A DNA stretch of 64,000 bases from Arenibaculum pallidiluteum (GTDB taxonomy: Bacteria > Pseudomonadota > Alphaproteobacteria > Azospirillales > Azospirillaceae), in the NCBI RefSeq assembly GCF_017355985.1, contig NZ_JAFIQU010000002.1, forward strand, positions 124,001 to 188,000, given 5' to 3'. The notes beneath the pieces were generated by a model. It saw nothing but the letters and a program-made list of their open reading frames with translations. It was not told where the DNA came from and made no database searches. Within the stretch, counting starts at the first letter, position 1. Each line of letters starts with the position of its first letter. Made by a program: the position numbers and the translations under genes. Of the stretch, positions 18,160 through 27,446 are shown piece by piece.

Positions 18160-19260
18160 TCACATGCCATAGGCGTCGAGCGTCTGCTCGACCATGTCGT
18201 CGATCCGCAGGCCGAGATCGAAGCTCCTGCGCCCGGCCTCGCCGAGCCGGTTGCGTAGCGCCGGGTCCCGCAGGCGAAGCATGGCGGCTGCCAGGCGCTG
18301 GGGGTCCTCGGGCGGAACGAGCAGCCCCGTGACCTCGTCCTCGACGAGCTCGGGAATGGCGCTGACGCGGCTCGCAACCACCGGGCGCGCGGCGGCCATG
18401 GCCTCCAGGAGGACGAGACCGAAGCCTTCCCAGCGCGAGGACAGCGCGAAAGCGTCGAAGGCCTTCATGTGGAGCGGCACGTCGGTGCGCTGCCCGGCCC
18501 AGATCACCTGGGACCCGACGCCAAGCCCGTCGGCCTGGGCGCGCAGCTCGCCCTCCAGTGGCCCCGACCCGACCATCACGAGGCGTGCTCCGGGCCCAAG
18601 CTCCGCGCAGGCGCGGGCGAAGGCGGTGAGCAGGACGTCGAGCCCCTTCTGGCGGACCAGGCGGGCGACGGTGCCGAAGACCGGAACGCCTTCGGCCACA
18701 CCCCAGCTCTGCCGGAGAGCCTGAACCTGGTCGTGGCCGACGGTGTCGAAGGGTTCGGCATCGAGGCCGTAGGGGATGACGCTCATACGCTCGGAGGGCA
18801 GGCGCCACGGGCGGTCGGCGAAGTAGCGCTCGACGGCCTGGGAGATCACGATGATCCGGGCCGCGCGCGCCGCCGTCCAGCGCGCCAGACGCGTGCTGCC
18901 GGGAAGACGGGCGAAGGGCTCGTCGTTGTGCTTCGTGATCACGAAGCGCGTATGCCGGTCTCCGATCAGGGCGAGGCGGGCATACACCTCGGCAGGCGGC
19001 ATATGTGCGTGCACGATGTCGGGATCGAGCTCGCGGATCAGCCGGCGCAGCGTTCTCAGAGGCGCGATATCGCCGTAATGCAGGAGCTTCAGCGGATAGA
19101 CCCGAACGCCCATCTCCTCGAAGGTCCGGGCCCAGTACCCGTCGCCCTTCAGGAACGCCACCGCCACGTCCTGGCCACGCTTGACCTGTCCCCGGACGAG
19201 TTCCGCCAGATGGTTTTCGGCGCCGCCGCGGTTGATGGTCGTGATGACGTGGAGGATCAT
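18160..19260 (-). CDS. GT4-type glycosyltransferase
   Basis: A 366-residue GT-B glycosyltransferase. It begins ILHVITTINRGGAENHLAEL, the classic GT4 N-terminus with the GGAE loop. The C-terminal domain has FGTVARLVRQKGLDVLL, VMVGSGPLEGEL and SSRWEGFGLVLLEAMAA. The ATG at 19260 starts family homology; an earlier in-frame start would add about 50 unrelated residues. It is cotranscribed with asnB. Donor and acceptor unknown. Confidence 0.9.
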   Translation of the reverse strand: MILHVITTINRGGAENHLAELVRGQVKRGQDVAVAFLKGDGYWARTFEEMGVRVYPLKLLHYGDIAPLRTLRRLIRELDPDIVHAHMPPAEVYARLALIGDRHTRFVITKHNDEPFARLPGSTRLARWTAARAARIIVISQAVERYFADRPWRLPSERMSVIPYGLDAEPFDTVGHDQVQALRQSWGVAEGVPVFGTVARLVRQKGLDVLLTAFARACAELGPGARLVMVGSGPLEGELRAQADGLGVGSQVIWAGQRTDVPLHMKAFDAFALSSRWEGFGLVLLEAMAAARPVVASRVSAIPELVEDEVTGLLVPPEDPQRLAAAMLRLRDPALRNRLGEAGRRSFDLGLRIDDMVEQTLDAYGM

Positions 19261-19604
19261 TTTGCTTGCGAGGGGCTGAGCCCAAAGGTCATACTTCGGC
19301 CGCGACGAAAACGCCACTGCCGGGCAGCCGCCGCCCACATCGGGGCGCTCCAAGCTCACCGAAATTCCATGAACCATTGTGCCCAGCCCTCCGGGGTGCG
19401 GGGCTGGCACGACCGATGCCGTTCCGCACGCAGCATGTGCGAAGTCCTCATGGACCTCTGCACAAGAGTTCGTACGCCGATCCGAGTTTACAACAGCCTA
19501 AGAACCCCGAATCGGAAATCCGGTCCGCGTGACCGCCGGCCGCTGCTGCGCCTCCCGGCGGCCGTGCGCCCGGCAGCAGGCGGGCGGGATTGACGCCGGA
19601 ACGC
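19261..19604. other. 344-base divergent intergenic region
   Basis: No gene is evident between the divergent GT4 and flippase genes. The right part is less GC-rich (about 19440-19510). It contains a sigma54-like element on the plus strand at 19405-19420, about 185 bases before the flippase start. Confidence 0.5.
19405..19420 (+). promoter_or_regulatory. sigma54-like promoter element
   Basis: TGGCACGACCGATGCC matches the sigma54 consensus TGGCACGNNNNTTGCW at 10 of 12 fixed positions, including the invariant GG and GC at correct spacing. It faces the flippase gene. The leader would be long (about 170 bases), which weakens the call. Confidence 0.3.
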
Positions 19605-20927
19605 ATGAGAGCCGCGGCCGCGCCGCTCCTCGGCGGCGTCGCGGGCCGCCTGTTCCGCGGCGGCGCGGCCACCTTTCTGGTGAACGCGGTCGGCATGGCG
19701 CTGGGCTTCCTGCTGCAGGTGACCCTGGCCCATTGGCTCGGGGCTGAGACCTTCGGCGTCTACGCCTATGTCTGGACCTGGCTGAACCTGCTCGCCTGGG
19801 CCGCCGTGATGGGGCACGACATGCTGGTCCTGCGCGAGGTTGCGGCCCTGCGCGCGACGGCAGCCTGGGCCCTCCTGCTGGGCCTGCGCCGCCACGTCCG
19901 CCTCCTGGTCTCGGGCCTGAGCGTCGCGCTCGCGGCGGGCGGTGCCATGCTGGTCTCGGAATTCGCCCCGGATCGGGAGCTGAAGGCGACGTTCCTCGTC
20001 GGCCTCGCCGCGCTGGTGCCCATGGCGCTCTTGCGGCTCCATGCGGCGCTCCTGTGCGGGGTCGGCCGCGTGATCCACGGAATCCTTCCGGAGCGGGTGG
20101 GTCGCGACGCGATCGTCCTGTCACTGCTCGGCGCGGCCGCTCTCGGGGGGCTCGCGCCGGCGCCTCAGCTCGCCATGACCTTCACGGCCATCGGCATCCT
20201 CGCCGCGCTGGTCGCCGTGGTGGCAATGGAGCCAGCGACGATCCGCGGCGCGCTGCCGGGAACGCCCCGTGAGGCGCGCCCGCGCGCCTGGCTGGGTTCC
20301 GCGCTGGCACTGGGGACCATGGCCGGGACGCAGCTCGTGATGCAGCGCACCGACATCGTGATGTTGGGCGCCCTGGACGGGGTCGCGGGGGTCGGGATCT
20401 ACACCGTCGCGGCGGCGCTGGCCGACCTCGTCTACTTCACCCATAATGCTGTCGGCTCGGTCTTCGGGTCGGTGCTTGCAACCCATTTCGCCCGCGGCGA
20501 GCGCGAGGAGATGCTGCAGGCCCTCCGGGTCACCGCGCGCTTGGGGGCCGGAGGCGGCATCGCTGCGGCGATCCCGCTGATCGCCTTCGCGCCGTGGATC
20601 CTCGACCTGTTCGGCCCGGGCTTCGACGAGGGCGCCATCGCGCTGCGAATCCTTGCCGTCGCCTTCGCGATCCGGTGCTTCATGGGTCCGGTCGCGCTGC
20701 TGCTGACAATGACCGGCCACGAACGGGACGCGGCGCGGTCATTCGCGGCCTCGGCCCTCGCCAACGTGATCCTGAACCTGGCGCTGATCCCTCCGCTGGG
20801 GATCTTGGGGGCGGCGCTGGCCACGGGAGCAGCCAGCCTGGGCGTTGCCGTGACCATGGCCGTTATGGCGAGACGCAGGCTCGGGATCACCCCAGCCCAG
20901 GCCCTCGGCTTCGGGAGGCCGGCATAG
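19605..20927 (+). CDS. Wzx/MATE-like polysaccharide flippase
   Basis: A 440-residue polytopic membrane protein with about 12-14 helices, of the polysaccharide transporter (PST/MOP) type. GAATFLVNAVGMALGFLLQV and HWLGAETFGVYAYVWT near the N-terminus and TDIVMLGALDGVAGVGIYTVA in the middle are typical of oligosaccharide-unit flippases. It would move undecaprenyl-diphosphate-linked repeat units to the periplasm. A TTG at 19590, five codons upstream, is an alternative start; neither has a clear ribosome-binding site. No Wzy polymerase was recognised, so the unit may be used without polymerisation or a polymerase lies outside the window. Confidence 0.88.
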   Translation: MRAAAAPLLGGVAGRLFRGGAATFLVNAVGMALGFLLQVTLAHWLGAETFGVYAYVWTWLNLLAWAAVMGHDMLVLREVAALRATAAWALLLGLRRHVRLLVSGLSVALAAGGAMLVSEFAPDRELKATFLVGLAALVPMALLRLHAALLCGVGRVIHGILPERVGRDAIVLSLLGAAALGGLAPAPQLAMTFTAIGILAALVAVVAMEPATIRGALPGTPREARPRAWLGSALALGTMAGTQLVMQRTDIVMLGALDGVAGVGIYTVAAALADLVYFTHNAVGSVFGSVLATHFARGEREEMLQALRVTARLGAGGGIAAAIPLIAFAPWILDLFGPGFDEGAIALRILAVAFAIRCFMGPVALLLTMTGHERDAARSFAASALANVILNLALIPPLGILGAALATGAASLGVAVTMAVMARRRLGITPAQALGFGRPA

Positions 20928-21128
20928 TCGCGGGCTCCTGCCCACCGCCTCCGCCCGCCCCGGGTTCGATTGACATCGGGAGCCCGTTCGATATTAAGAA
21001 GCGCCGCCCGAAGCGCTCGCGCCTCGTCCGAACGGCCGCACGCACAATTGGGGCCAGTCCTCATCGCAGCACGCAGGCCGGCCCACCGCACTCGCCGGGT
21101 CCACGCGTCACCACGGGATCAGTCTGAT

Positions 21129-23282
21129 ATGCCGCTTTCGCCCGCCTCCCCCCATTTGCGCTGGAATGCCGTCAAGGGGTGGGCCGCGGCCACGCTGCTG
21201 TTCCTCGCGGCGGTCACCTTCTGCTTCTTTGCGCTTTATTACGAACAGCTGATGCACAAAGGCTTCATCATCGATGACGCCTACATTTCCCTGCGTCATG
21301 CCAAGAACTTCGTCCTGGGGCACGGCTTCAACTTCAACGCTGACGAGAGGGTCGAGGGATACACGAACTTCCTGTGGACCCTGCTGATGACGCCGCCGCT
21401 CTACTTCGGCTATCCGGCGGAGCCGCTGGTGAAGGTGCTCGGCATCCTGTCGGCCGTGGGGATCATCGTCGCCGTCTTCCTGCTCGCGCGTCACACGGTG
21501 GGCACGCTGCCCGGCATCCTGCTCGCCGCCGCCCTGGCCCTGGATCCGCGGCTGGCCGTCCTGTCCACCTGGGGGCTCGAGATCACCTTCTATCCGATGC
21601 TGTACGGCTTCGCGATCTACGCGCTGCTCACCGGCAGGACCGTGCTGGCTGCGCTTCTGTTCGCGGGCGCATGCATGACCCGGATCGAGGGCGTCCTCCT
21701 GGTCGGCCTCTCCGCGCTGTACCTGCTGTGGTCGGACCGGCATCTCGCGCCCTCCTCAGGCTGGCTCGAGCTCCGGACGCTGATGCCCTGGACCCGCCGC
21801 TTCCTCGTTTTCTCCGGGGTATTCGCGGCCATCTTCGGGACGTATTTCGCGCTGCGCTGGGCCTATTACGGCTACATGCTGCCGAACACATTCTATGCAA
21901 AGGTCGGCACGCCCTGGAACAGCGCCGCGCGGGGACTGAAGTACATCCACGAGATGCTGTCGCGGATGGGCCTGTTCGGCGTCGTCATGCTCGCCCTGGC
22001 GCTCGCGGCAGGCATCGGCGTGTGGCTGCTGGTCCGCGCGATCCGCCGCCACCGCCAGGCCCTGGCGATCGAACCCCTGGCGGCCGACCAGAAGGAACGC
22101 GACCGGCTGCTGCTGATCGCCATGCTCTTCGTCTATCTCGCCTACACGGTGGCAGTCGGTGGAGACCACTTCGGCGAGAGGTTCATCTATCACGCTCTCG
22201 TCATCGTTCTGGTCGGCACGGTCGTCGCCCTGTCCTTCGCCGTGGACCAGGCCGCCCGCGCGCTCTCGTCCCGCCACCAGGGGATCCAGGCGGCACGCCC
22301 GGTCCTCCGGACCACCATTGCCAGCGTGGTGGCGGCCGTGGTCCTCCATGGCCTCGCAACCCATCCGCACCGCTTCGGGGACATGCCGGGACTGATCGGC
22401 TGGGCCTCCCTGGGCGTCTACCTCAAGAACAACGCCCCCCAGGGCGCCAGCGTCGCCACGGACGCAGCCGGCGCCATCCCGTACTTCAGCGAACTGCCCT
22501 CGATCGACACGCTCGGGCTCGGCGACATCCACATCGCCCACAAGAAGGTTCCCAATCTCGGCCGGGGGGCCGCGGGACACGAGAAGGGCGATCCCCAATA
22601 CGTCCTCGACCGCAAGCCGACCTATTTCGCTTCCTGGGTCGGGCCGTCGGGCGAGATGGGGCGCGACTACAACCGGTTCTTCGACTACCGGACGAACTAC
22701 GCCTTCGAAGGCCTCGTCGACATGGGCCGCTGGGACCTGAACGGGAACCGGGTGCATCTGGCGCCCGCCGGCGCGACGGAGGACGAGATCCGCGCCTTCA
22801 TCAAGCGCCTGGCGCCGGAGGGATCGCCGTTCGGCCTCGCCAAGCGCCTGCCCGCGGCGCGACCCGAGGTCTCGCTGCGGCATTCCGACCTGCGCTCGCG
22901 ACTCGTCGATCCCCTTCCGATCCTTCCCGACGCCATCCTGGTCGCCAAGGCCGGCCATCAGCCCACACACGTCCTCTTCGGGCCCTATTTCCGGTTCGGC
23001 CCAGGAAGCTACGAGTGGAAGGTGACGCTGTCCTTCGCCAATGTCCCGAGCGAGCCGACGCAGCTCTGCCAGTTCGAGGCGCTGTCGGGCAGCGGGCGGG
23101 GAGAGGCCGTGACCTATTCGGCTCCGTTGAATTCGGTCGAGGCCGCGGAGCGGGCGGAGATTGTCCTCTCGCACACATTCACCATCGCCGGAGAGGCCAC
23201 GGATGCCGACCAGAACATCCGGCTGTGGTGCGAGGGGAAGGCTGACCTCGTCGTGAGGAGCGTGGTTGTCTCGCGGAAATAG
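21129..23282 (+). CDS. GT-C membrane glycosyltransferase (AftB-like) with C-terminal beta-sandwich
   Basis: A 717-residue protein. It has a hydrophobic N-terminal half with about ten helices, and the GT-C acidic pair DDAYISLR (49-56) in the first extracytoplasmic loop, followed by [11 protein letters not shown] (residues 73-83). This loop resembles polyprenyl-phospho-sugar-dependent enzymes such as the arabinofuranosyltransferase AftB group. A soluble periplasmic region follows, and residues 614-717 form a module opening [10 protein letters not shown] that matches the two C-terminal modules of the 1112-residue protein. It would transfer sugar from a polyprenyl phosphate outside the cytoplasm. 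Substrate inferred only. Confidence 0.78.
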   Translation: MPLSPASPHLRWNAVKGWAAATLLFLAAVTFCFFALYYEQLMHKGFIIDDAYISLRHAKNFVLGHGFNFNADERVEGYTNFLWTLLMTPPLYFGYPAEPLVKVLGILSAVGIIVAVFLLARHTVGTLPGILLAAALALDPRLAVLSTWGLEITFYPMLYGFAIYALLTGRTVLAALLFAGACMTRIEGVLLVGLSALYLLWSDRHLAPSSGWLELRTLMPWTRRFLVFSGVFAAIFGTYFALRWAYYGYMLPNTFYAKVGTPWNSAARGLKYIHEMLSRMGLFGVVMLALALAAGIGVWLLVRAIRRHRQALAIEPLAADQKERDRLLLIAMLFVYLAYTVAVGGDHFGERFIYHALVIVLVGTVVALSFAVDQAARALSSRHQGIQAARPVLRTTIASVVAAVVLHGLATHPHRFGDMPGLIGWASLGVYLKNNAPQGASVATDAAGAIPYFSELPSIDTLGLGDIHIAHKKVPNLGRGAAGHEKGDPQYVLDRKPTYFASWVGPSGEMGRDYNRFFDYRTNYAFEGLVDMGRWDLNGNRVHLAPAGATEDEIRAFIKRLAPEGSPFGLAKRLPAARPEVSLRHSDLRSRLVDPLPILPDAILVAKAGHQPTHVLFGPYFRFGPGSYEWKVTLSFANVPSEPTQLCQFEALSGSGRGEAVTYSAPLNSVEAAERAEIVLSHTFTIAGEATDADQNIRLWCEGKADLVVRSVVVSRK

Positions 23283-23293
23283 GCCGGGTGAGC

Positions 23294-23464
23294 CTACAGG
23301 ATCCCGCAGTCCCGCCCGTGTCGCAGCGCATTCCGGAGCTCGCCGCGCGCAAGGCCGATATCGTCGAGCATGAAGGCGTCAGCGCGTTTGAGCCGGCGGA
23401 ACCGGCGCCGGAACCGGCGCCGGAGCAGGCGCCCTAGGGCCCTCCGGATGCGGTTCAGGAACAC
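23294..23464 (-). CDS. DUF1127 small Arg-rich protein
   Basis: A 56-residue protein starting at GTG 23464 behind GAGGGGGCG. The C-terminal half, with DIGLARGELRNAL, fits the DUF1127 pattern (helix, then L-x-DIGL-x-R). Residues about 11-22 are an Arg/Phe repeat (RRRFRRRF) created by a 12-bp tandem repeat. DUF1127 proteins are short, basic and in several alphaproteobacteria act in RNA-related or nutrient regulation. The frame continues upstream without a start resembling the family. Confidence 0.65.
   Translation of the reverse strand: MFLNRIRRALGRLLRRRFRRRFRRLKRADAFMLDDIGLARGELRNALRHGRDCGIL
23398..23433. repeat. 12-bp tandem repeat, 3 copies (third diverged)
   Basis: The unit GGAACCGGCGCC occurs twice exactly, then once as GGAGCAGGCGCC. 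It lies in frame inside the DUF1127 gene and encodes its RRRF repeats. Confidence 0.7.
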
Positions 23465-23511
23465 GCCCGCCCCCTCGTCCCGGCACGTAAAAGCGGTGCC
23501 AGCGCGCCGCC

Positions 23512-23880
23512 TCAGGACACGGACCAGCCGACGCGCAGTTCCGATACGCGACGGATGCCGGAATGCCCGGAGATCACGAACGGGGCGCCGATCGGGCGGA
23601 GCTGCGGCCGACGCTCCGCCTGCGCGGCCGGCCCTTCCTGCAGCTCCGCGCGTGCGCGTGCCTCGCCGAGGCACCGATGTGGCCCGGCACCGAACGCCAT
23701 ATGCGCGCGCGGATGGTCCGTGCGCCTGTTGTCGTAGCGATCCGGATCAGCATAGACGGCGGGATCCCGCATGGCCGGCAACGTGGAGGGAATGAGGCGG
23801 CTTCCGGCCGGGGTGACGTATTCGCCGATCTCGCGGTCCTCGAGGGTGAATCGCTGCATGTGCGCTTGGGCTTCGGACAC
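23512..23880 (-). pseudogene. cytochrome P450 C-terminal remnant
   Basis: About 117 residues match only the last third of a bacterial cytochrome P450. Visible parts are the R-x-x-x-D-x-EIG segment with TPAGSRLI, RDPAVYADPDRYDNRR, the haem-binding signature FGAGPHRCLG with the proximal Cys, and a C-terminal strand ending ELRVGW. The N-terminal 270 or so residues, including the I-helix and ExxR motif, are missing; the frame runs open to 23991 but that part shows no P450 similarity. It is therefore a truncated, presumably dead gene. It lies between the VirG-like regulator and a DUF1127 gene. Confidence 0.75.
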
Positions 23881-24078
23881 GATCGTCGATCCCTTTCCCG
23901 GACCCGGATCCTGCGCGGCGCCGAGGCGCTGGTCCGGGACATGCCGGGCCTCGCGCCGACCGCTTGGTCCGGAGGAAACTAGGCCGAGCATGTTATCCGC
24001 CGATTTCAGCCCTCCGGGATCGCGTTACATCCGAAGGCGCGCCTCCGCGCCAGGGAGGCGGTTCCGCGCCGCGGGCGA

Positions 24079-24798
24079 TTATAGGACCTCCACTGGAACC
24101 GCGAGCACGTAGCCGACACCACGTTCCGTCTTGATGAGCGTCGGATCGCTCGGATTGGCCTCGAGCTTGCGTCGCAGGCGCAGGATCAGCACGTCGATGC
24201 TGCGGTCGTAGACCTCCTCGTCGTGCACCCGGCTCGCCGCCAAAAGCTGCTCCCGCGTCAGGACCTGCTGGGGCGAACGCAGAAAGGCCATCAGGAGATT
24301 GAACTCGCCCGCGGTCAGCCGCAGCGCCTCGGAGGTCGGAGAGATCAGGCGGCGCATGCGCGTCTCGAGCTGCCACCCGGCGAACCGGTAGGTGTGCCGT
24401 TCGGCCCTGCGGCTCACCCGCTGCATGCGCTCGGCCCGCCGCAGAACGGCCCGGATCCTCGCGACGAGTTCGCGCAGGCCAAGCGGCTTGGTCATGTAGT
24501 CGTCGGCCCCGAGTTCGAGCCCGACGACCTTGTCCGCCTCCTCGCCGCGATGCCCCGTGACGATGATGACGGGGGCGTCCGTCGCGCCTGTGAGCTCCCG
24601 CATGAGATCCAGGCCGTTCTCGTGGGCCAGCTTCAGGTCGAGAACGATCAAGTCGACGGGCTTGCGCGCGACGATGCGTGCCATCGAGCTGCCGTCAGCC
24701 GCGGTGCTCACCTCGAAATCATGGCTGGCTAGATAATTGCTGATCATGTCGCGCATCGCCGGATCGTCATCCACGATGAGCACGTGCTTGGTCGCCAT
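24079..24798 (-). CDS. OmpR-family response regulator, VirG-like
   Basis: A 239-residue regulator. The receiver has D10, D11, phospho-acceptor D54, T81 and K104, followed by an OmpR winged helix. The stretch LTAGEFNLLMAFL, then LTREQLLAASR, DEEVYDRSIDVLILRLRRKL and LIKTERGVGY is very close to Agrobacterium VirG as I recall it. It lies 113 bases downstream of the VirA-like kinase gene on the same strand and is its likely partner. A 9/12 match to the vir box 62 bases before the ATG hints at autoregulation. It is chromosomal in context, with no vir or conjugation genes in the window. Confidence 0.92.
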   Translation of the reverse strand: MATKHVLIVDDDPAMRDMISNYLASHDFEVSTAADGSSMARIVARKPVDLIVLDLKLAHENGLDLMRELTGATDAPVIIVTGHRGEEADKVVGLELGADDYMTKPLGLRELVARIRAVLRRAERMQRVSRRAERHTYRFAGWQLETRMRRLISPTSEALRLTAGEFNLLMAFLRSPQQVLTREQLLAASRVHDEEVYDRSIDVLILRLRRKLEANPSDPTLIKTERGVGYVLAVPVEVL

Positions 24799-24859
24799 GT
24801 CTTCTGCACCTCACGCTCCGCGCCACCGGAGCGAATTCCGGTCGGTGCCGCGGCAGATT

Positions 24860-24871
24860 TACAACTGGAGT
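24860..24871. promoter_or_regulatory. vir-box-like element upstream of VirG-like gene
   Basis: TACAACTGGAGT matches the Agrobacterium vir box TNCAATTGAAAY at 9 of 12 positions. It lies 62 bases upstream of the response regulator start, in the gap between kinase and regulator genes. Binding is unproven. Confidence 0.3.
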
Positions 24872-24911
24872 CCCGTGGCATTGCCCCGGCGTTTACGAAT
24901 TGACCATCCCG

Positions 24912-27446
24912 CTATATCGGGATCTCGCTCCGGGATTTCTGGACGGCCGCAAGTTGCCTCGCGATGCACTCCGCGAGCGGTCGCGAACGCAGTGGCTTGC
25001 GCAGGACCTCCCGGATGCCAGCGGCCTGCCGGCGCGGCGTGCTGCTGGCCGCCGAATACCCCGTCATCAGGACGATGGGCACATCCGGGCTGATGCGGTG
25101 GAGACGACCCGCCAGCTCGGTGCCCGTCATCTCGGGCATGACCTCGTCCGTCAGTACGATGTTGAACCGCTGCGGAGCGGCCCGGAAGGCGGCAAGCGCC
25201 GCCTTGGGGCTGTCGAAGCCGACCGCCTCGTACCCGAGCGCGGCCAGCATCTCCTCGCCCAGCAGGACGAGCTGCTTCTCGTCGTCGATGATCAGGATCG
25301 TCTCGCCGCTTCCGCGCGGGGTAGGCGTGTCCACGACATCGTCATCGAGGACCGCGGGATCATCGGTCCGGGGGAAATAGGCCTCGAACGTGCTCCCTGC
25401 CCCGGGTCGGCTGCGGACGTTCAGTGCCCCGCCATGGCCCGTGACGATCCCGTGCACCGCCGGCAGGCCGAGTCCCGTGCCGCTTCCAACCGCCTTCGTG
25501 GTGTAGAACGGCTCGAAGATGCGCTCCATGGCGCCCGCCGCGATTCCATGGCCCGTGTCCCTCACCGTCAGGCGGACATAGCTTCCCGGCGCGAGCCGGC
25601 CGTGCGACAGCACCTGGTCCCTTATGATGTCGATGCGGTCGAGCCCGACCTCCAGCGTTCCCTGCGCGTCCATGGCATGCGCCGCGTTGGTGCACAGGTT
25701 CATGACCACCTGCTGCAGTTCGGTGGCATCGCCCATGATCGTGGCGTCCGGAGCCCCCTTGCGCAGCTCGAGGACGAGCGTCGCCGGGAAGGACGCGCGG
25801 ATCAGCTCGATCGCCTCCGCAACGACCGGCGCGGCGGCGATCGGCCGGTACTGGCGCTCGCGGCGGCGGCTGAAGGCGAGGATCTGGTCGATGATCGCCT
25901 GCGCCCGGGTGCCCGCACGCATGATCTGCTCGACGTGTCGCCGCGTCGTGCTATCCCGGTGCATCGCCGACAGCGCCAGCTCGCCGTAGCCCAGGATCGC
26001 GCCGAGGATGTTGTTGAACTCGTGGGCGATGCCGCCCGCCAGGGTTCCCAGCGACTCCAGGCGGTGGGCCTGAGCCAGCCGCGCCTCCAGCGCCTCGCGC
26101 TCCTGCTCGTTGCGCTGGCGCTCGATCGCGTTGGCGAAGATCTCGCCGGCCATGCGCAGCAGGGCCAGGTCGTCCTCGGGCCAGTACTTCTCCTTCCTGA
26201 AGGTCTCGAAGATCAGATAGCCCAGGCGCCTATCTGGGTGGCCCAGCGGGATCGAAAGCCAGCTCCTCATCCCGCGGGAGATCAGGCTGTCCTTCTTAGG
26301 CCCATCCGGGAGCGAGGCCACGCGCGGCGCGTAGACCATCCCGTGGAGCCCCGCCATCGAGCCGGGAACATCCGTGGCCAGGGCCACAAGATCGCAGTAC
26401 TCGCCGGTGGCATCCACGGTTCCGTCCCGCTGCCAGGCGTATTCCCGCCGAACCGAGGACTCCTCCCCGGCCGGGCCGATCAGGATGCGCGCGCGGTCCA
26501 CATCTGCGTGCTCAGCCAGCCTGGCGAGCCCGTCGGCGATCTCCTCCTCGATGTGCTCCAGCGGGACGCTGATGAACCGCGTGGAGATGGCCGCGATCAC
26601 GCCTTCGACCTTGAGGCGTTCCTCCAGGGTCTGGGCGTTCCGGCGCAGCTTCAGGACCAGGTAGCCGACATAGGCCGCGAGCGCCGAGGCCGCGGCGAAG
26701 AGGCAGATCCGGAACAACCCCGCGCGCGCCGCGGCGTGCCCATAGGCATCGAGGTACCGTTCCTGCAGGGCCTGGGCCCTGTCGATCATCGGCACGGCCT
26801 GCAGCCGCACAAGCAGTTCGTCCACCGCAGGCTGGAGCGCGACGATGATCTGCCCGTGCGCGATCAGCGTCCGCACGCCCTCGACCGAATGATAGCCCAG
26901 CGTCTGCAGGAGCGCGGCGATCTCGGGGATCGACTCCTTCCGTGAATCCAATGAGAAGCGGAACATCGCATTGGCGAGTTCGCCGAGTTCGGCCGCGGCT
27001 CTGCTGCCATCCGCCGCGATCGGTCCGAGACGACCGAGCATGTTGCTGAACGCTCCCAGCGAATTCTGGAGCAGCGCGTTCCGCGACTTGAACTCCTCCG
27101 TCGCCGTCTCGAGAGCGTCGATGGCGCCCATCAGCCCGGAGACCTCGCGCTCGATCGCGACGCGCGCGTCCCCTTCCGCGATCTGCCCGGCGGCCTGGAG
27201 GCTCTTGGCAGCGTGGTGCAGCGTATCGATGGATCGCACTAGCGGATCGTAGTTGCGCAGCATTCCTGCCCGGGCGCGCAGCGCGTCGCGCTGCAGCGAC
27301 GCATTCTCGAGGTCGAGCGCCCGCAGCGCGTCGAGGATGCGGGCATGCTGCCTTTCGTTGGGCGTCGCGCTGTGCACCAGCAGGATTGTCAGGCCCAGCA
27401 GCAGCCCGAAGACGATCAGGAACGGAAATGGCGCCCGGATGAACAT
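24912..27446 (-). CDS. VirA-like hybrid sensor histidine kinase
   Basis: An 844-residue membrane kinase. A helix at 8-24 and another at 244-266 bracket a helical periplasmic sensor of the DAHL type. A GAF-like domain follows (about 285-440), then HisKA with H475 in GGIAHEFNN, an ATPase domain (N583/N587, DTGHGI, GTGLGL), and a C-terminal receiver with D767 (VLTDEVMPEMTG). This order matches VirA. The start overlaps the stop of the cytochrome c peroxidase gene by one base. The kinase probably passes phosphate to the VirG-like regulator encoded next. The signal sensed is unknown; the neighbour suggests a redox or phenolic cue. Confidence 0.92.
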   Translation of the reverse strand: MFIRAPFPFLIVFGLLLGLTILLVHSATPNERQHARILDALRALDLENASLQRDALRARAGMLRNYDPLVRSIDTLHHAAKSLQAAGQIAEGDARVAIEREVSGLMGAIDALETATEEFKSRNALLQNSLGAFSNMLGRLGPIAADGSRAAAELGELANAMFRFSLDSRKESIPEIAALLQTLGYHSVEGVRTLIAHGQIIVALQPAVDELLVRLQAVPMIDRAQALQERYLDAYGHAAARAGLFRICLFAAASALAAYVGYLVLKLRRNAQTLEERLKVEGVIAAISTRFISVPLEHIEEEIADGLARLAEHADVDRARILIGPAGEESSVRREYAWQRDGTVDATGEYCDLVALATDVPGSMAGLHGMVYAPRVASLPDGPKKDSLISRGMRSWLSIPLGHPDRRLGYLIFETFRKEKYWPEDDLALLRMAGEIFANAIERQRNEQEREALEARLAQAHRLESLGTLAGGIAHEFNNILGAILGYGELALSAMHRDSTTRRHVEQIMRAGTRAQAIIDQILAFSRRRERQYRPIAAAPVVAEAIELIRASFPATLVLELRKGAPDATIMGDATELQQVVMNLCTNAAHAMDAQGTLEVGLDRIDIIRDQVLSHGRLAPGSYVRLTVRDTGHGIAAGAMERIFEPFYTTKAVGSGTGLGLPAVHGIVTGHGGALNVRSRPGAGSTFEAYFPRTDDPAVLDDDVVDTPTPRGSGETILIIDDEKQLVLLGEEMLAALGYEAVGFDSPKAALAAFRAAPQRFNIVLTDEVMPEMTGTELAGRLHRISPDVPIVLMTGYSAASSTPRRQAAGIREVLRKPLRSRPLAECIARQLAAVQKSRSEIPI

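Noticed and set aside
24024-24035. GTTACATCCGAA as a third vir-box-like site
   Set aside because: Only 7 of 12 positions fit the vir box, and it lies downstream of the regulator gene with just the P450 remnant after it. Mentioned only as a repeat of the core.
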